Positions 6,570 to 14,684 are shown, counted from the stretch's first letter. The stretch is 21,074 nucleotides of DNA from Anaerolineae bacterium (GCA_030598885.1 JAUVOZ010000012.1:1-21074), one strand, 5' to 3'. Translations and numbers: made by a program. The notes: generated by a model not told the origin, from the letters alone.

Positions 6570-6582
6570 AAAGGAGATCCCC

Positions 6583-7002
6583 ATGTTTCACAAATTGATC
6601 CTCGTTGGCAACATCGGTCGCGATCCCGAGATGCGCTACACGCCAAGCGGTCAGGCGGTCACCAACCTGTCTGTCGCCACCAACCGCCGCTACAAAGACA
6701 GCTCTGGTGAGCAGCGGGAGGAAACAGTCTGGTTCAGGGTGTCGGTTTGGGGCCGGCAGGCCGAAGCCTGCCACCAGTACTTACGCAAGGGGCGCCAGGT
6801 GCTGGTGGAGGGCCGTTTAGCCGCCGACGAGAGCGGCAACCCACGCATCTGGAATCGGCAGGACGGTACGCCGGCCGCCTCCTTTGAGATTAACGCACAG
6901 ACAGTCCGTTTCCTCGGCGGTCGCGGTGACGCGGTTGGCGATGACGCCGAGGGAGGTGTCATGGCCCCCGGACCGCAGTCCGAGGACGAGATCCCCTTCT
7001 AG
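6583..7002 (+). CDS. ssb: Single-stranded DNA-binding protein
   Basis: A 139-residue protein. The OB fold covers residues 1-110, starting MFHKLILVGNIGRDPEMRY, with the hallmark VTNLSVATNRRY and WFRVSVWGRQAE segments. A short flexible Gly/Asp-rich linker follows, then the acidic tip ending EDEIPF, which recruits replication and repair partners such as RecQ, PriA or RecO in the family. It is shorter than E. coli SSB because the linker is short. The ATG at 6583 has GGAG with 6-base spacing; an upstream in-frame GTG at 6514 would start inside the hairpin leader and add 23 atypical residues. It is the first gene of the repair-flavoured cluster. Confidence 0.95.
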   Translation: MFHKLILVGNIGRDPEMRYTPSGQAVTNLSVATNRRYKDSSGEQREETVWFRVSVWGRQAEACHQYLRKGRQVLVEGRLAADESGNPRIWNRQDGTPAASFEINAQTVRFLGGRGDAVGDDAEGGVMAPGPQSEDEIPF

Positions 7003-7018
7003 GACGTTGACACCGAAA

Positions 7019-7049
7019 GGCCTCAGGCGGTCGAAGGCTGTCTGAGGCC
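7019..7049 (+). other. Intercistronic hairpin between ssb and the DUF3467 gene
   Basis: GGCCTCAG (7019-7026) pairs perfectly with CTGAGGCC (7042-7049) around a 15-base loop. No T run follows, so it is more likely an mRNA stability or pausing element, leaving ssb at higher level than downstream genes, than a full terminator. Confidence 0.5.
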
Positions 7050-7075
7050 GCCCCTCCACTCCACGGAGCATGCCC

Positions 7076-7411
7076 ATGTCTTCCAAGCCCGAGCAGCCAA
7101 AGGCAGGTGGTCGTATGCGCGTCCACCTGCCTTCTAATCTCGAACCCACTTACGCCAATTTCGCCATGATCACTAACTCACGTTCCGAAATCGTGATCGA
7201 TTTCGCTCAGGTAATGCCTAAGGTACCACGAGTTCGGGTGAAGAACCGGGTGGTCATGACGGCGTTCAACGCCAAGCTGCTATTGCGTGCGTTGCGCGAG
7301 CACATGGAGCGTTTTGAAACTCAATTTGGCGAGATCGTCCTGCCCGAGGGTACCACTCTGGCTGATCAACTCTTCCGACCCTTGCCATCCGATCCTACCT
7401 CTGATGAGTGA
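7076..7411 (+). CDS. DUF3467 domain protein
   Basis: A 111-residue protein matching DUF3467: after a polar N-terminus comes RVHLPSNLEPTYANFAMITNSRSE, then IVIDFAQVMP, and a C-terminal helix with NAKLLLRALREHMERFETQFGEI. The function is unknown. The Pro-Lys-rich basic start and small size would suit a nucleic-acid or protein adaptor, but this is a guess. GGAG at 7065-7068 is 7 bases from the ATG at 7076 but only 1 base from the ATG at 7070, so the second ATG is preferred. It lies between ssb and the translin gene; its stop TGA overlaps a possible GTG start of the latter. Confidence 0.85.
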   Translation: MSSKPEQPKAGGRMRVHLPSNLEPTYANFAMITNSRSEIVIDFAQVMPKVPRVRVKNRVVMTAFNAKLLLRALREHMERFETQFGEIVLPEGTTLADQLFRPLPSDPTSDE

Positions 7412-7416
7412 AATCT

Positions 7417-8052
7417 ATGGATAAATTAGAGACCATCGGCGAACACATCCGTCAATATCTAGAAGAGAAGAACACCGCCCGGGATCGTGCCCTGCAGCAA
7501 TCCCGCACCATGATCCGCCACTGCTCGATCGCTATCCGGGCAGTGCATCGGGACGATTGTGCGATGGCAAAAAAACGATTGGATAGCGCCAAGGACCTGC
7601 TCGAAATCCTGCGGGAAGGACTGGCATCCTACCCGGATCTCTATCACGCTGGCTATATCAGGGGAGCGCACAAAGAGTACGCCGAAGCCAACATCGTCTA
7701 CGCTCTGGTCGGAGGAGAGCCACTACCCGAACCGGATGAATTAGGCGTAAGCTATATTGCCTACCTGGGAGGGTTGGGAGAGGCGGCTGGAGAGTTGCGC
7801 CGACGTGTGTTGGACATCCTGAGGTCTGACCACATCGATGAAGCGGAGCGATTGTTATCCGCTATGGATGACATCTACGGCTTGTTGGTCACGATCGACT
7901 TCCCAGATGCCATCACCGGTAACCTGCGGCGGATTACTGACATGGTGCGGGGGGTTACCGAGCGTACTCGCGGCGACCTTACGACTACTTTGCAGCAGCA
8001 AGAGCTGAAAGAGGCGCTTAGGGCGGTCGAGAAGAAGTTGAACCAAGTTTAA
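7417..8052 (+). CDS. Translin-family protein
   Basis: A 211-residue, all-helical protein resembling translin/TRAX. Evidence is the N-terminal RDRALQQSRTMIRHCSIAIRA helix, the central GYIRGAHKEYAEANIVYAL segment with Glu87 and Glu90 at the position of the acidic EFxEA-type motif of the family, and a C-terminal segment with GNLRRITDMVRG. Eukaryotic translin is an octameric ssDNA/RNA-binding protein and TRAX is its RNase partner; bacterial members are poorly studied. The two glutamates make nuclease activity possible, but I cannot verify the full metal site. The start is ATG 7417 (GAGTGA 5 bases upstream) or GTG 7408, which overlaps the DUF3467 stop as GTGA; either way the genes are translationally close. 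Confidence 0.8.
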   Translation: MDKLETIGEHIRQYLEEKNTARDRALQQSRTMIRHCSIAIRAVHRDDCAMAKKRLDSAKDLLEILREGLASYPDLYHAGYIRGAHKEYAEANIVYALVGGEPLPEPDELGVSYIAYLGGLGEAAGELRRRVLDILRSDHIDEAERLLSAMDDIYGLLVTIDFPDAITGNLRRITDMVRGVTERTRGDLTTTLQQQELKEALRAVEKKLNQV

Positions 8053-8064
8053 GGCGTGGCTGGG

Positions 8065-8301
8065 GTGAGTCTGCGTGCGTCGGAGATTGTCCAATTTGTT
8101 TTCTGCCATCGTGCCTGGTGGTACGCTCGCCAAGGCCATCCCTCGACCAATTTGAAAAGAAAAGGCGCTGGGACCCGTTGGCACCGTCGTCATGGACGCA
8201 CGGTATTAACCGCAGGATGCTTGCGCCTGTTGGGATATGCTTTCCTCCTGGCGGCGGCTGTAGCAACAGTGGCTCATCTTACCTTGCTTGCCCTAGGCTG
8301 A
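8065..8301 (+). CDS. N-terminal part of a membrane Cas4-like nuclease
   Basis: A 78-residue ORF with LRASEIVQFVFCHRAWWYARQG, the Cas4/RecB-type N-terminus whose Cys (FVFC, Cys14 here) is normally the first of four Fe-S ligands. GTRWHRRHGR follows, supplying the conserved RecB-motif His. A hydrophobic helix (LGYAFLLAAAVATVAHLTLLALG) ends the ORF at a TGA (8299-8301). The next ORF starts three bases later in the same frame and carries the rest of the nuclease, so this is half of a protein. The start is probably GTG 8065 (AAGG 10 bases upstream); GTG 8056 is also open. It is either a nonsense-interrupted gene, a sequencing error or a genuine two-piece enzyme made by reinitiation. Confidence 0.6.
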   Translation: MSLRASEIVQFVFCHRAWWYARQGHPSTNLKRKGAGTRWHRRHGRTVLTAGCLRLLGYAFLLAAAVATVAHLTLLALG

Positions 8302-8304
8302 GAC

Positions 8305-8814
8305 GTGATTTACTTAATCTCACTTTTACTCGTGATTGGGCTGGTATTGCTCTGGCTAGGAGGTCGTCGCCAGTTAGCATCGGGGTTGCCGCTTGGTCGG
8401 GTGGTTTACATCGACACCGAGCGTCTTGGGCGCCTTAAGCAACCGCTCTACGACCCAGTCCACGATCTAGCCGGTCAACCGGATTACATTGTGGAGAAGC
8501 CGGACGGGTTGGTGCCGGTGGAGGTCAAATCCGGGCGCGCTCCGCTCAGTCCTTACCGGTCACATGTCCTACAATTGGCGGCTTATTGTATGTTGGTACA
8601 TGCCAGCTACGGGGAACGACCAACGTATGGGATACTCAAGTACGCCGATCGGGCTTTCGCTATGGATTATAGTTCATCGTTGGAGAACGAACTGCTAGAC
8701 TTGTTAGCCGAGATTCGCCGGGCTGAACGTCGGACACCTGATCGTTCTCACCACTCGGCAAACCGGTGCCGAGCTTGTGGTTATCTCCAAGTCTGCGATC
8801 AAGCGTTGGATTGA
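8305..8814 (+). CDS. C-terminal part of a membrane Cas4-like PD-(D/E)XK nuclease
   Basis: A 169-residue ORF. It begins with a membrane helix (residues 2-19), then the nuclease core: GQPDYIV with Asp60, VPVEVKSG with Glu73 and Lys75 (the D-ExK triad), and the QLAAY helix with Gln90 and Tyr94 (RecB QxxxY motif). Cys155, Cys158 and Cys164 (CRACGYLQVC) near the C-terminus match the last three Fe-S cysteines of Cas4/AddB-like nucleases. The first cysteine and the motif His are in the preceding ORF, in the same frame, beyond a single TGA. The start is GTG 8305 with only a weak TAGG upstream. No cas genes are nearby, so a repair role with recN and ssb is more likely than CRISPR adaptation. Confidence 0.75.
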   Translation: MIYLISLLLVIGLVLLWLGGRRQLASGLPLGRVVYIDTERLGRLKQPLYDPVHDLAGQPDYIVEKPDGLVPVEVKSGRAPLSPYRSHVLQLAAYCMLVHASYGERPTYGILKYADRAFAMDYSSSLENELLDLLAEIRRAERRTPDRSHHSANRCRACGYLQVCDQALD

Positions 8815-8838
8815 GGCTGCACAGTCCATCCTCTCAGC

Positions 8839-8844
8839 TATAAT
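8839..8844 (+). promoter_or_regulatory. Perfect -10 box next to the nadK start
   Basis: TATAAT lies 7 bases before the ATG at 8852 and 4 before a GTG at 8849. Transcription from it would begin at or within a base or two of the start codon, giving a leaderless mRNA. No convincing -35 at 16-18 bases; TTGAGG (8811-8816) is 22 bases away. Confidence 0.35.
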
Positions 8845-8851
8845 TACAGTG

Positions 8852-9724
8852 ATGATCATCGAACCCAAGGTACCTAAAAGAATCGCCGTCGCCGCTTACC
8901 CTGGTAGCAAGGAGGCGGCTGAATTGGCGTCTGATATTGCTAGTCATCTCGCCAAGCGCGGCCTGAACACGATCCACGCCTCACTCTATGACGAGGTGCT
9001 GCGTAGCCAGGTCAGCGATGGGGATTTCGACTTATTGGTTGCGCTAGGAGGTGACGGGACGATGCTGCGCGCCGGTCACCTTTGTGCACCTCCTAAGGTA
9101 CCGATCCTTGGTATCAACATGGGGGGTCTCGGCTTCTTAATCGAAGTAGCTCAAGAGGATTGGATGTCAGTGATCGAACGTGTGCTTACCGGCGACTTCT
9201 GGTTGCAGGAACGCATGATGCTACGGGCCGAACATCGCAGCCGAGGCCGAGTAGTCGCGGCGTGGGATGTGCTCAACGAGTGCACGATTGGCCGAGGGGA
9301 GATGGTACGCCCGGTGCGACTACTCGCCGAGATCGATGGCCACTATCTGACCACCTATGTCGCTGATGCCTTGATCGTAGCTACTCCAACCGGCTCCACT
9401 GCGTACGCCCTGGCGGCCGGCGGGCCGATCCTGCCGCCTGAGTTGCGCAACATTCTGCTCGTACCGGTCGCGCCACACCTTTCAGTCGACCGGGCCATCG
9501 TGCTCCACGAGGGATCATGGGTGCGGGTCATCGTTCGTACTACCCATCAGGCTACGGTTTGTGTAGATGGACAGGTGCCGATGCCACTCCGGGATCGCGA
9601 CCAGGTGGATGTGCGTGCCAGTGAACACACCGTTCACTTCGTCCGAATATATGAACCCGACTACTTCTATCGCAACCTGACCTCACGCATGAAACAAAAC
9701 CCGACCGCTGGAGTCGATGGATGA
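8852..9724 (+). CDS. nadK: NAD kinase
   Basis: A 290-residue protein phosphorylating NAD to NADP with ATP or polyphosphate in the cytoplasm. The sequence shows the ATP-binding, catalytic GGDGTMLR motif with Asp68; GINMGGLGFL; the NE(C) segment with NECTIGRGE; the NAD-binding TPTGSTAYALAAGGPILPP loop; and a final CVDGQ. Length is normal for the family. I take ATG 8852 (or the adjacent GTG 8849) because upstream residues do not look like NAD kinase, although the frame is open to 8777 inside the nuclease gene. No ribosome binding site is visible. Its TGA overlaps the ATG of the B-box gene (ATGA), indicating translational coupling. Confidence 0.95.
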   Translation: MIIEPKVPKRIAVAAYPGSKEAAELASDIASHLAKRGLNTIHASLYDEVLRSQVSDGDFDLLVALGGDGTMLRAGHLCAPPKVPILGINMGGLGFLIEVAQEDWMSVIERVLTGDFWLQERMMLRAEHRSRGRVVAAWDVLNECTIGRGEMVRPVRLLAEIDGHYLTTYVADALIVATPTGSTAYALAAGGPILPPELRNILLVPVAPHLSVDRAIVLHEGSWVRVIVRTTHQATVCVDGQVPMPLRDRDQVDVRASEHTVHFVRIYEPDYFYRNLTSRMKQNPTAGVDG

Positions 9725-10236
9725 CCGATCGCACAATGGTCTGCGCCAACCATCCAGATCGTGAGACTACATTGCGCTGCAACCGTTGTGGGAAGCTGAT
9801 ATGTGCTAAATGTGCGGTACACACGCCAGTGGGCTATCGTTGCCGAGAGTGTGTACGCGGTCAACAGAAGGAGCTAGAAACTGCCCGCCAACTTGATTAC
9901 ATGATCGTTGGCGTTATCTCGGTTGTCGGGTTGGGTGTGGCGATCTTCCTGCTGAATCCTCTTGGTTGGTGGGGGTTCTTTATTGCCCCAGTGGTTGGGG
10001 GAGGGTTGGCCGATATAGTGCGTTGGGCTGTAGGACGCCGTAGAAGTCGTTATCTTCCACTGGCGGCCGTCATCGGCGGAGTTGTCGGATTATTGCTAAG
10101 CCTGGCGTTTCTGTTCTCCAGGTTCGCTTATTCTAGTGCACTGGGAACGATTTTAATTCAGGCTCTGGTACCGATTGTCATAGGGGGGCTGATGCTGAGC
10201 GCTTTGTACTACCGATTGCGGGGGATCCGTATCTAA
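9721..10236 (+). CDS. B-box zinc-finger membrane protein
   Basis: A 171-residue protein. Residues 7-46 form a B-box-like zinc finger: C8xxH11 (CANHP), C20xxC23, C28xxC31, His34, C41xxC44 (YRCRECV). A short helix leads to about four membrane segments (roughly 59-80, 82-98, 112-134, 140-162). Proteins with this arrangement are common in Actinobacteria, Firmicutes and Chloroflexota, often linked to rhomboid-type or other membrane proteins; the function is unknown. It shares ATGA with nadK and ends 9 bases before recN, so it is in the same transcript. Confidence 0.85.
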   Translation: MTDRTMVCANHPDRETTLRCNRCGKLICAKCAVHTPVGYRCRECVRGQQKELETARQLDYMIVGVISVVGLGVAIFLLNPLGWWGFFIAPVVGGGLADIVRWAVGRRRSRYLPLAAVIGGVVGLLLSLAFLFSRFAYSSALGTILIQALVPIVIGGLMLSALYYRLRGIRI

Positions 10237-10245
10237 TACACTGCT

Positions 10246-11988
10246 ATGCTGACAGAACTTCGTATTCACGACTTTGCCATAATTGACGATTTGAGCCTGA
10301 CACTGGATTCCGGGTTCATCGTCTTTACTGGAGAAACTGGAGCCGGAAAATCCATCATCATCGATGCGGTGGAGATGTTGCTTGGGGGACGAGCCGACAG
10401 TGACATGGTCCGCTCGAACTCCAAGGTGGCTCTCATCGAGGGTTCCTTCCATCTAGAGAACTCCATTCGGCAGGAGGTGCATGGGATCCTTGAGCGTGAG
10501 GGATTGTTGGACGACCCGGAATTCCTGATCCTGGGTCGCGAGATCCGCCGCCAGGGTCGTAACATCTGTCGGGTAAACGGGCGAACGGTCAACCTTGCGC
10601 TGCTGCGAGAACTGGGAGAATGTCTGGTTGATGTTCATGGCCAGTCAGAACACTTGAGTCTGTTGCGGGTTGGGGAGCACATCGAGCTACTCGACCGCTA
10701 CGCGCAGGTTGAAAACCTGAGGAATGCTTTCATTGATAACTTTCAGATGCTGGAGCGTGTGCGCCGCGAATTGTCTGAGCTGCGTCAGCGTGAGTATGAC
10801 GCTGCCCGCAGAGCCGATCTGTTAGCTTTCCAGATTAACGAGATTGAAGTCGCGACTCTTCGGTTGGGAGAGGATACTGAGTTACTGGCGGAGCGCACCC
10901 GGCTTGCCAACGCCGAACAACTGGCAACCCTGGTCGAGCAGGCGATCGCCGCCCTGGACGAATCCCCTAATGACCGTGAAGCCATCACCGATCTGCTCGG
11001 CCGCACGGCGCATGCCCTGGCGAGTCTGGCCAAGGTTGACAGCAGCATGGAGGGGACGCAAGCAGAAGCCCAGTTGTTGGTGGAGCAAGCCAGTGATCTA
11101 GCACGACGCTTGCGGGTCTATCGAGAGAGCATCGAATTCAACCCCCGCCGACTGGATGATGTCGAGGAACGCCTGGGCCTGATTAATTCCCTGAAGCGCA
11201 AGTACGGCGATAACATCGAGGCGGTTTTGGAGCACGCCGAAGCGGCGCGATTGGAACTTGAAACCATCACCCATGCTGAAGCACGACTCCAGGCTTTGGA
11301 GGCTGAAGAGGGTGCACTGTTGGTCAGCCTAGGTGAGATTGGTGCGGACTTATCGCGAGCGCGCCGCGATGCGATTGCGCAATTGGAACAAGCGATAGAA
11401 GACGAACTAGCAGACCTGCGTATGGCAGGGGCGCAGTTTGGGGTGAAACTGAGCTGGGAGGACGACCCACAGGGTGCTCCGGTTGGGGAGCGATGGTTGG
11501 CTTTCAGTTCTACTGGCCTCGATCAAGTGGAATTTCTGGTAGCGCCTAACCCGGGTGAGGGCCTCAAGCCGCTGGTCAAAATCGCCTCCGGCGGTGAGAC
11601 CTCACGCATGATGCTTGGGCTGAAGAGCGTACTAGTGCGGGCTGATCGCACGCCGACTTTAATCTTTGATGAGATTGACCAGGGAATCGGCGGTCGGGTG
11701 GGTGCGATCGTAGGTCGAAAACTGTGGGGGTTGGCTCAGAACCACCAGGTGTTGTGCGTTACTCACTTGCCCCAACTAGGTGCATACAGTGATCAGCACT
11801 ATAAGGTCGAGAAACAGGTGAAAAAGGGACGAACAGTGACTTCAGCCCGTAAACTGACAGGACCTGAGCAGATTCCTGAGCTAGCGTTAATGCTGGGCGG
11901 TGTGAGCGAACCCAATTTGGAGAGCGCCGCCGACCTCATGCGACAGGCGATCGAGTCAAAGCGGGGAGATACTTCGATCGCTGATTAA
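10246..11988 (+). CDS. recN: DNA repair protein RecN
   Basis: A 580-residue SMC-like ATPase for double-strand-break repair. The Walker A GETGAGKS lies at 30-36 following the typical start LTELRIHDFAIID. The N-terminal half also has RRQGRNICRVNGR and VDVHGQSEH, the RecN/SMC Q-region. A coiled-coil arm covers about 155-370 (Glu/Arg/Leu-rich). The signature ASGGETSRMML is at 447-457 and Walker B LIFDEIDQGIGG has Asp475 and Glu476; CVTHLPQLGAYSD follows. Length is close to the usual 550-570. No strong ribosome binding site; it follows the B-box gene by 9 bases, and transcription is probably from the ssb or nadK promoters. Confidence 0.95.
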   Translation: MLTELRIHDFAIIDDLSLTLDSGFIVFTGETGAGKSIIIDAVEMLLGGRADSDMVRSNSKVALIEGSFHLENSIRQEVHGILEREGLLDDPEFLILGREIRRQGRNICRVNGRTVNLALLRELGECLVDVHGQSEHLSLLRVGEHIELLDRYAQVENLRNAFIDNFQMLERVRRELSELRQREYDAARRADLLAFQINEIEVATLRLGEDTELLAERTRLANAEQLATLVEQAIAALDESPNDREAITDLLGRTAHALASLAKVDSSMEGTQAEAQLLVEQASDLARRLRVYRESIEFNPRRLDDVEERLGLINSLKRKYGDNIEAVLEHAEAARLELETITHAEARLQALEAEEGALLVSLGEIGADLSRARRDAIAQLEQAIEDELADLRMAGAQFGVKLSWEDDPQGAPVGERWLAFSSTGLDQVEFLVAPNPGEGLKPLVKIASGGETSRMMLGLKSVLVRADRTPTLIFDEIDQGIGGRVGAIVGRKLWGLAQNHQVLCVTHLPQLGAYSDQHYKVEKQVKKGRTVTSARKLTGPEQIPELALMLGGVSEPNLESAADLMRQAIESKRGDTSIAD

Positions 11989-12128
11989 TCTTCTTCATCT
12001 TCCAGTGGGGGTGATAGACCGGATACATCTCAAAAGAGTGACCCAACGGAAACCTCAGCAGTTGGATTGTGCACCTAACGCGATGAAGTATTTAACGCTG
12101 CGCGCGTGACGTCTCTGGCTTCGATAGA

Positions 12129-12164
12129 CTCATTCGCCTTGGATTACCTACCGGGGCGAGTGAG
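12129..12164. terminator. Possible bidirectional hairpin between convergent recN and clpC
   Basis: CTCATTCGCC (12129-12138) pairs with GGCGAGTGAG (12155-12164): ten pairs including one G-T. Flanking AGAC and GTCT can add pairs across a bulge. No long T run on either side, so termination is plausible but weak. The rest of the 216-base gap is featureless. Confidence 0.35.
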
Positions 12165-12204
12165 GGTCTTGGTCAAATGATAGAGAGTCCCAAACGTCTT
12201 CCTC

Positions 12205-14679
12205 TCAGGCTGAGACCTCCTCCTCAATGCGAACTGCAGCCCCTTTATCCGGCTGGTGGAAGACTATGCCTTCGCCCTCATCGAAGTCGACTATCACCGT
12301 ATCGCCATCCTCAAATTCACCTTGCAGGATCTTAACCGAAAGTGTGCTCTCGACATGCTTCTGCAACGCCCGGCGCAGTGGACGTGCTCCAAATGCTGGA
12401 TCGTAGCCTTCCTCGGCCAGCCACTTACGGGCGGCGTCAGTCAGTTCAACTTCTAGACCGTGCTCGGCCAAGCGCTCACGGATCTGCTCCATCTGCAGGT
12501 CGACAATCCGCTCCATCTGTTCAGGGGATAGCGGCGAGAAGATGATAATCTCGTCGATGCGGTTGAGGAACTCCGGTCGGAAGGTGTCCTTGAGTTCTTT
12601 TTCGATCTTCTCCTTTACTGCCTGATCTTGGTCTTCCTGACCTTCGCGTCGGAAGCCCAATGTGCCGGATTTGGTGACAAACTCCGTGCCCAGGTTGGAA
12701 GTCATGATCAGTACAGTATTGCGGAATATCACTACCCGGCCCTGGCCATCGGTCAATCGACCGTCATCCAGGATTTGAAGCAGGGCGTTCCACACCTCGG
12801 GGTGGGCCTTCTCGATCTCGTCAAACAGGATCACCCGGTAAGGCCGACGGCGGACGGCTTCGGTCAGTTGGCCGCCCTCTTCATAGCCAATGTAGCCCGG
12901 CGGAGCGCCGAACAGGCGCGAGACCGTGTGCTGTTCGCGGTATTCGCTCATATCGATGCGTACCAACGCATCTGGGTCATCGAACATGAACTCGGCTAAC
13001 GCCTTGGCCATCTCAGTCTTCCCAACGCCCGAGGAGCCGAGGAAGATGAATGAACCAATCGGCCGCCGAGGGTCTTTTAAGCCAGCGCGTGCGCGGCGGA
13101 TAGCATCCGCCAGAGCGTGGATAGCTTCATCCTGACCCACAATCCTCTCGTGTAACCTTTCCTCCATGTTCAGCAGTCGTTCAGCTTCGGTCTCCATCAT
13201 CTGGCTGACCGGTATACCGGTCCACATGGCAACCACTTCGGCGATGTCATTCTCGTCGACCACCTCATCCAGTTGGTGCTCAGCCTCCCATATGTCGCGC
13301 TTCTCCCGGAACTCAGCCTCTATACGCAAGCGATCGGATTTCTTATCGGCGGCGCGCTCGTAGTCACGCTCCAACCCTGCTCGCTCCTCGGCAGCCATCA
13401 ACCGGTCGATCTCGACCTTGAGTTCTTTTAGGTCAGGTGGTAGGGAGTAAAGCGCCACCCGCAGCTTGGCCGCCGCCTCGTCTATCAGGTCGATGGCCTT
13501 ATCGGGGAGGTAGCGATCGGTGACGTATCGTTGCGAGAGGCGGGCCGCGGCCACCAGGGCATCATCGGAAAAACTCACCTTGTGGTGGGCTTCATATCGA
13601 TCGCGCAGCCCGCGCAACATCTCGATCGTCTCTTCCACATTCGGCTCATCGACGTAAACCGGGGCGAAGCGGCGTTCGAGAGCGGCATCTTTTTCAATGT
13701 ACTTGTGATATTCGTCGAGCGTGGTGGCACCGACACATTGCAGTTCGCCGCGCGCCAAAGCCGGCTTGAGCATATTAGAAGCGTCCATTGCCCCCTGAGC
13801 AGCGCCGGCTCCGACCACAGTGTGGAGCTCGTCGATCATTAAGATGATCTCCCCCTCAGAGCGCTGGATCTCCTCGATAGCCGCCTTAAGGCGCTCTTCG
13901 AATTCCCCCCGAAAGCGCGAGCCGGCGATCATCGCTCCCAGATCCAGTGAGACGACCTGCTTACCGCTCAGGATCTCTGGTACGTCGTTGTCGGCGATTT
14001 TCTGGGCTAATCCCTCAACAATGGCCGTCTTGCCAACGCCGGCCTCGCCGATCAGCACCGGGTTGCTTTTAGTGCGCCTAGAGAGGATCTGGATGACACG
14101 CAGGATCTCCTGATCGCGCCCGATCACCGGATCGAGCTTGCCCGACTTAGCCAGTTGGGTCAGATCGCGCGAATATTTTTCAAGCGTGCGATAGCGCGAC
14201 TCAGCCTTACGGTCGGTGACACGTTGGCCACCGCGGATTTCTTTCACTGCGTCGTAGATCCGATCCTTGGTGATGCCTTCATCAGTCAGCAGACGGGCGA
14301 TGGGGGTATTGCGTTCCGATAGGATGGCCAGGAAGATGTGTTCGGTGGAGATGTACTCGTCGTTGAGGCGGTTGGCCTCCTGATTGGCCATATCAACTAC
14401 ACGTTTGACACGCGGGGTGATGAAAATCTGCCCCGCTCCCCCACCGTAGATATTGGCCTTGGGCGTAGTCCGCAGTTGGTTATCGATGCGGTCGCTCAAC
14501 GACTCGATATCGATGTTCAGCTTCTCTAGGATCTGCGGTATCACACCCTGCGGTTGCTCAATGAGCGCCAGCAGGATATGCTCGGTGTCGATTTGGTTGT
14601 GTCCATAGCGCTGGATGATCTCCGCCGCGCGTTGAGCAGCATCCTGAGCGCGTTCGGTGAAACGATCAAATCGCATCAT
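12205..14679 (-). CDS. clpC: ATP-dependent Clp protease ATP-binding subunit, ClpC type
   Basis: An 824-residue AAA+ unfoldase. Two Clp N-terminal repeats cover about 1-145. The first AAA module has Walker A GEAGVGKT (211-218) and Walker B LMIDE (Asp283, Glu284). A short middle segment (about 410-470) contains a UVR-like ERDYERAADKKSDRL helix. The second AAA module has GSSGVGKT (548-555) and LFDE (620-621). TLGF (LGF 674-676) sits where ClpP-docking VGF/IGF loops occur, so it should feed substrates to ClpP rather than act as a ClpB disaggregase; the short middle domain agrees. The start is ATG 14679 with AAGGAAGG 5 bases upstream. It is transcribed toward recN and divergently from the kinase at 15001. 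Confidence 0.93.
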   Translation of the reverse strand: MMRFDRFTERAQDAAQRAAEIIQRYGHNQIDTEHILLALIEQPQGVIPQILEKLNIDIESLSDRIDNQLRTTPKANIYGGGAGQIFITPRVKRVVDMANQEANRLNDEYISTEHIFLAILSERNTPIARLLTDEGITKDRIYDAVKEIRGGQRVTDRKAESRYRTLEKYSRDLTQLAKSGKLDPVIGRDQEILRVIQILSRRTKSNPVLIGEAGVGKTAIVEGLAQKIADNDVPEILSGKQVVSLDLGAMIAGSRFRGEFEERLKAAIEEIQRSEGEIILMIDELHTVVGAGAAQGAMDASNMLKPALARGELQCVGATTLDEYHKYIEKDAALERRFAPVYVDEPNVEETIEMLRGLRDRYEAHHKVSFSDDALVAAARLSQRYVTDRYLPDKAIDLIDEAAAKLRVALYSLPPDLKELKVEIDRLMAAEERAGLERDYERAADKKSDRLRIEAEFREKRDIWEAEHQLDEVVDENDIAEVVAMWTGIPVSQMMETEAERLLNMEERLHERIVGQDEAIHALADAIRRARAGLKDPRRPIGSFIFLGSSGVGKTEMAKALAEFMFDDPDALVRIDMSEYREQHTVSRLFGAPPGYIGYEEGGQLTEAVRRRPYRVILFDEIEKAHPEVWNALLQILDDGRLTDGQGRVVIFRNTVLIMTSNLGTEFVTKSGTLGFRREGQEDQDQAVKEKIEKELKDTFRPEFLNRIDEIIIFSPLSPEQMERIVDLQMEQIRERLAEHGLEVELTDAARKWLAEEGYDPAFGARPLRRALQKHVESTLSVKILQGEFEDGDTVIVDFDEGEGIVFHQPDKGAAVRIEEEVSA

Positions 14680-14684
14680 AGGAA

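Noticed and set aside
8299..8301. TGA read as tryptophan or selenocysteine
   Set aside because: Several intact genes here end in TGA and I could not identify a SECIS-like hairpin just downstream. Reinitiation or nonsense mutation is simpler.
8065..8814. Cas4-like similarity taken as evidence of a CRISPR system
   Set aside because: No cas1, cas2 or effector gene and no repeat-spacer array occur in the window; the neighbours are repair and metabolism genes.
12205..14679. Annotating the Clp ATPase as ClpB
   Set aside because: The middle domain is short and UVR-like and an LGF loop for ClpP is present, both pointing to ClpC.
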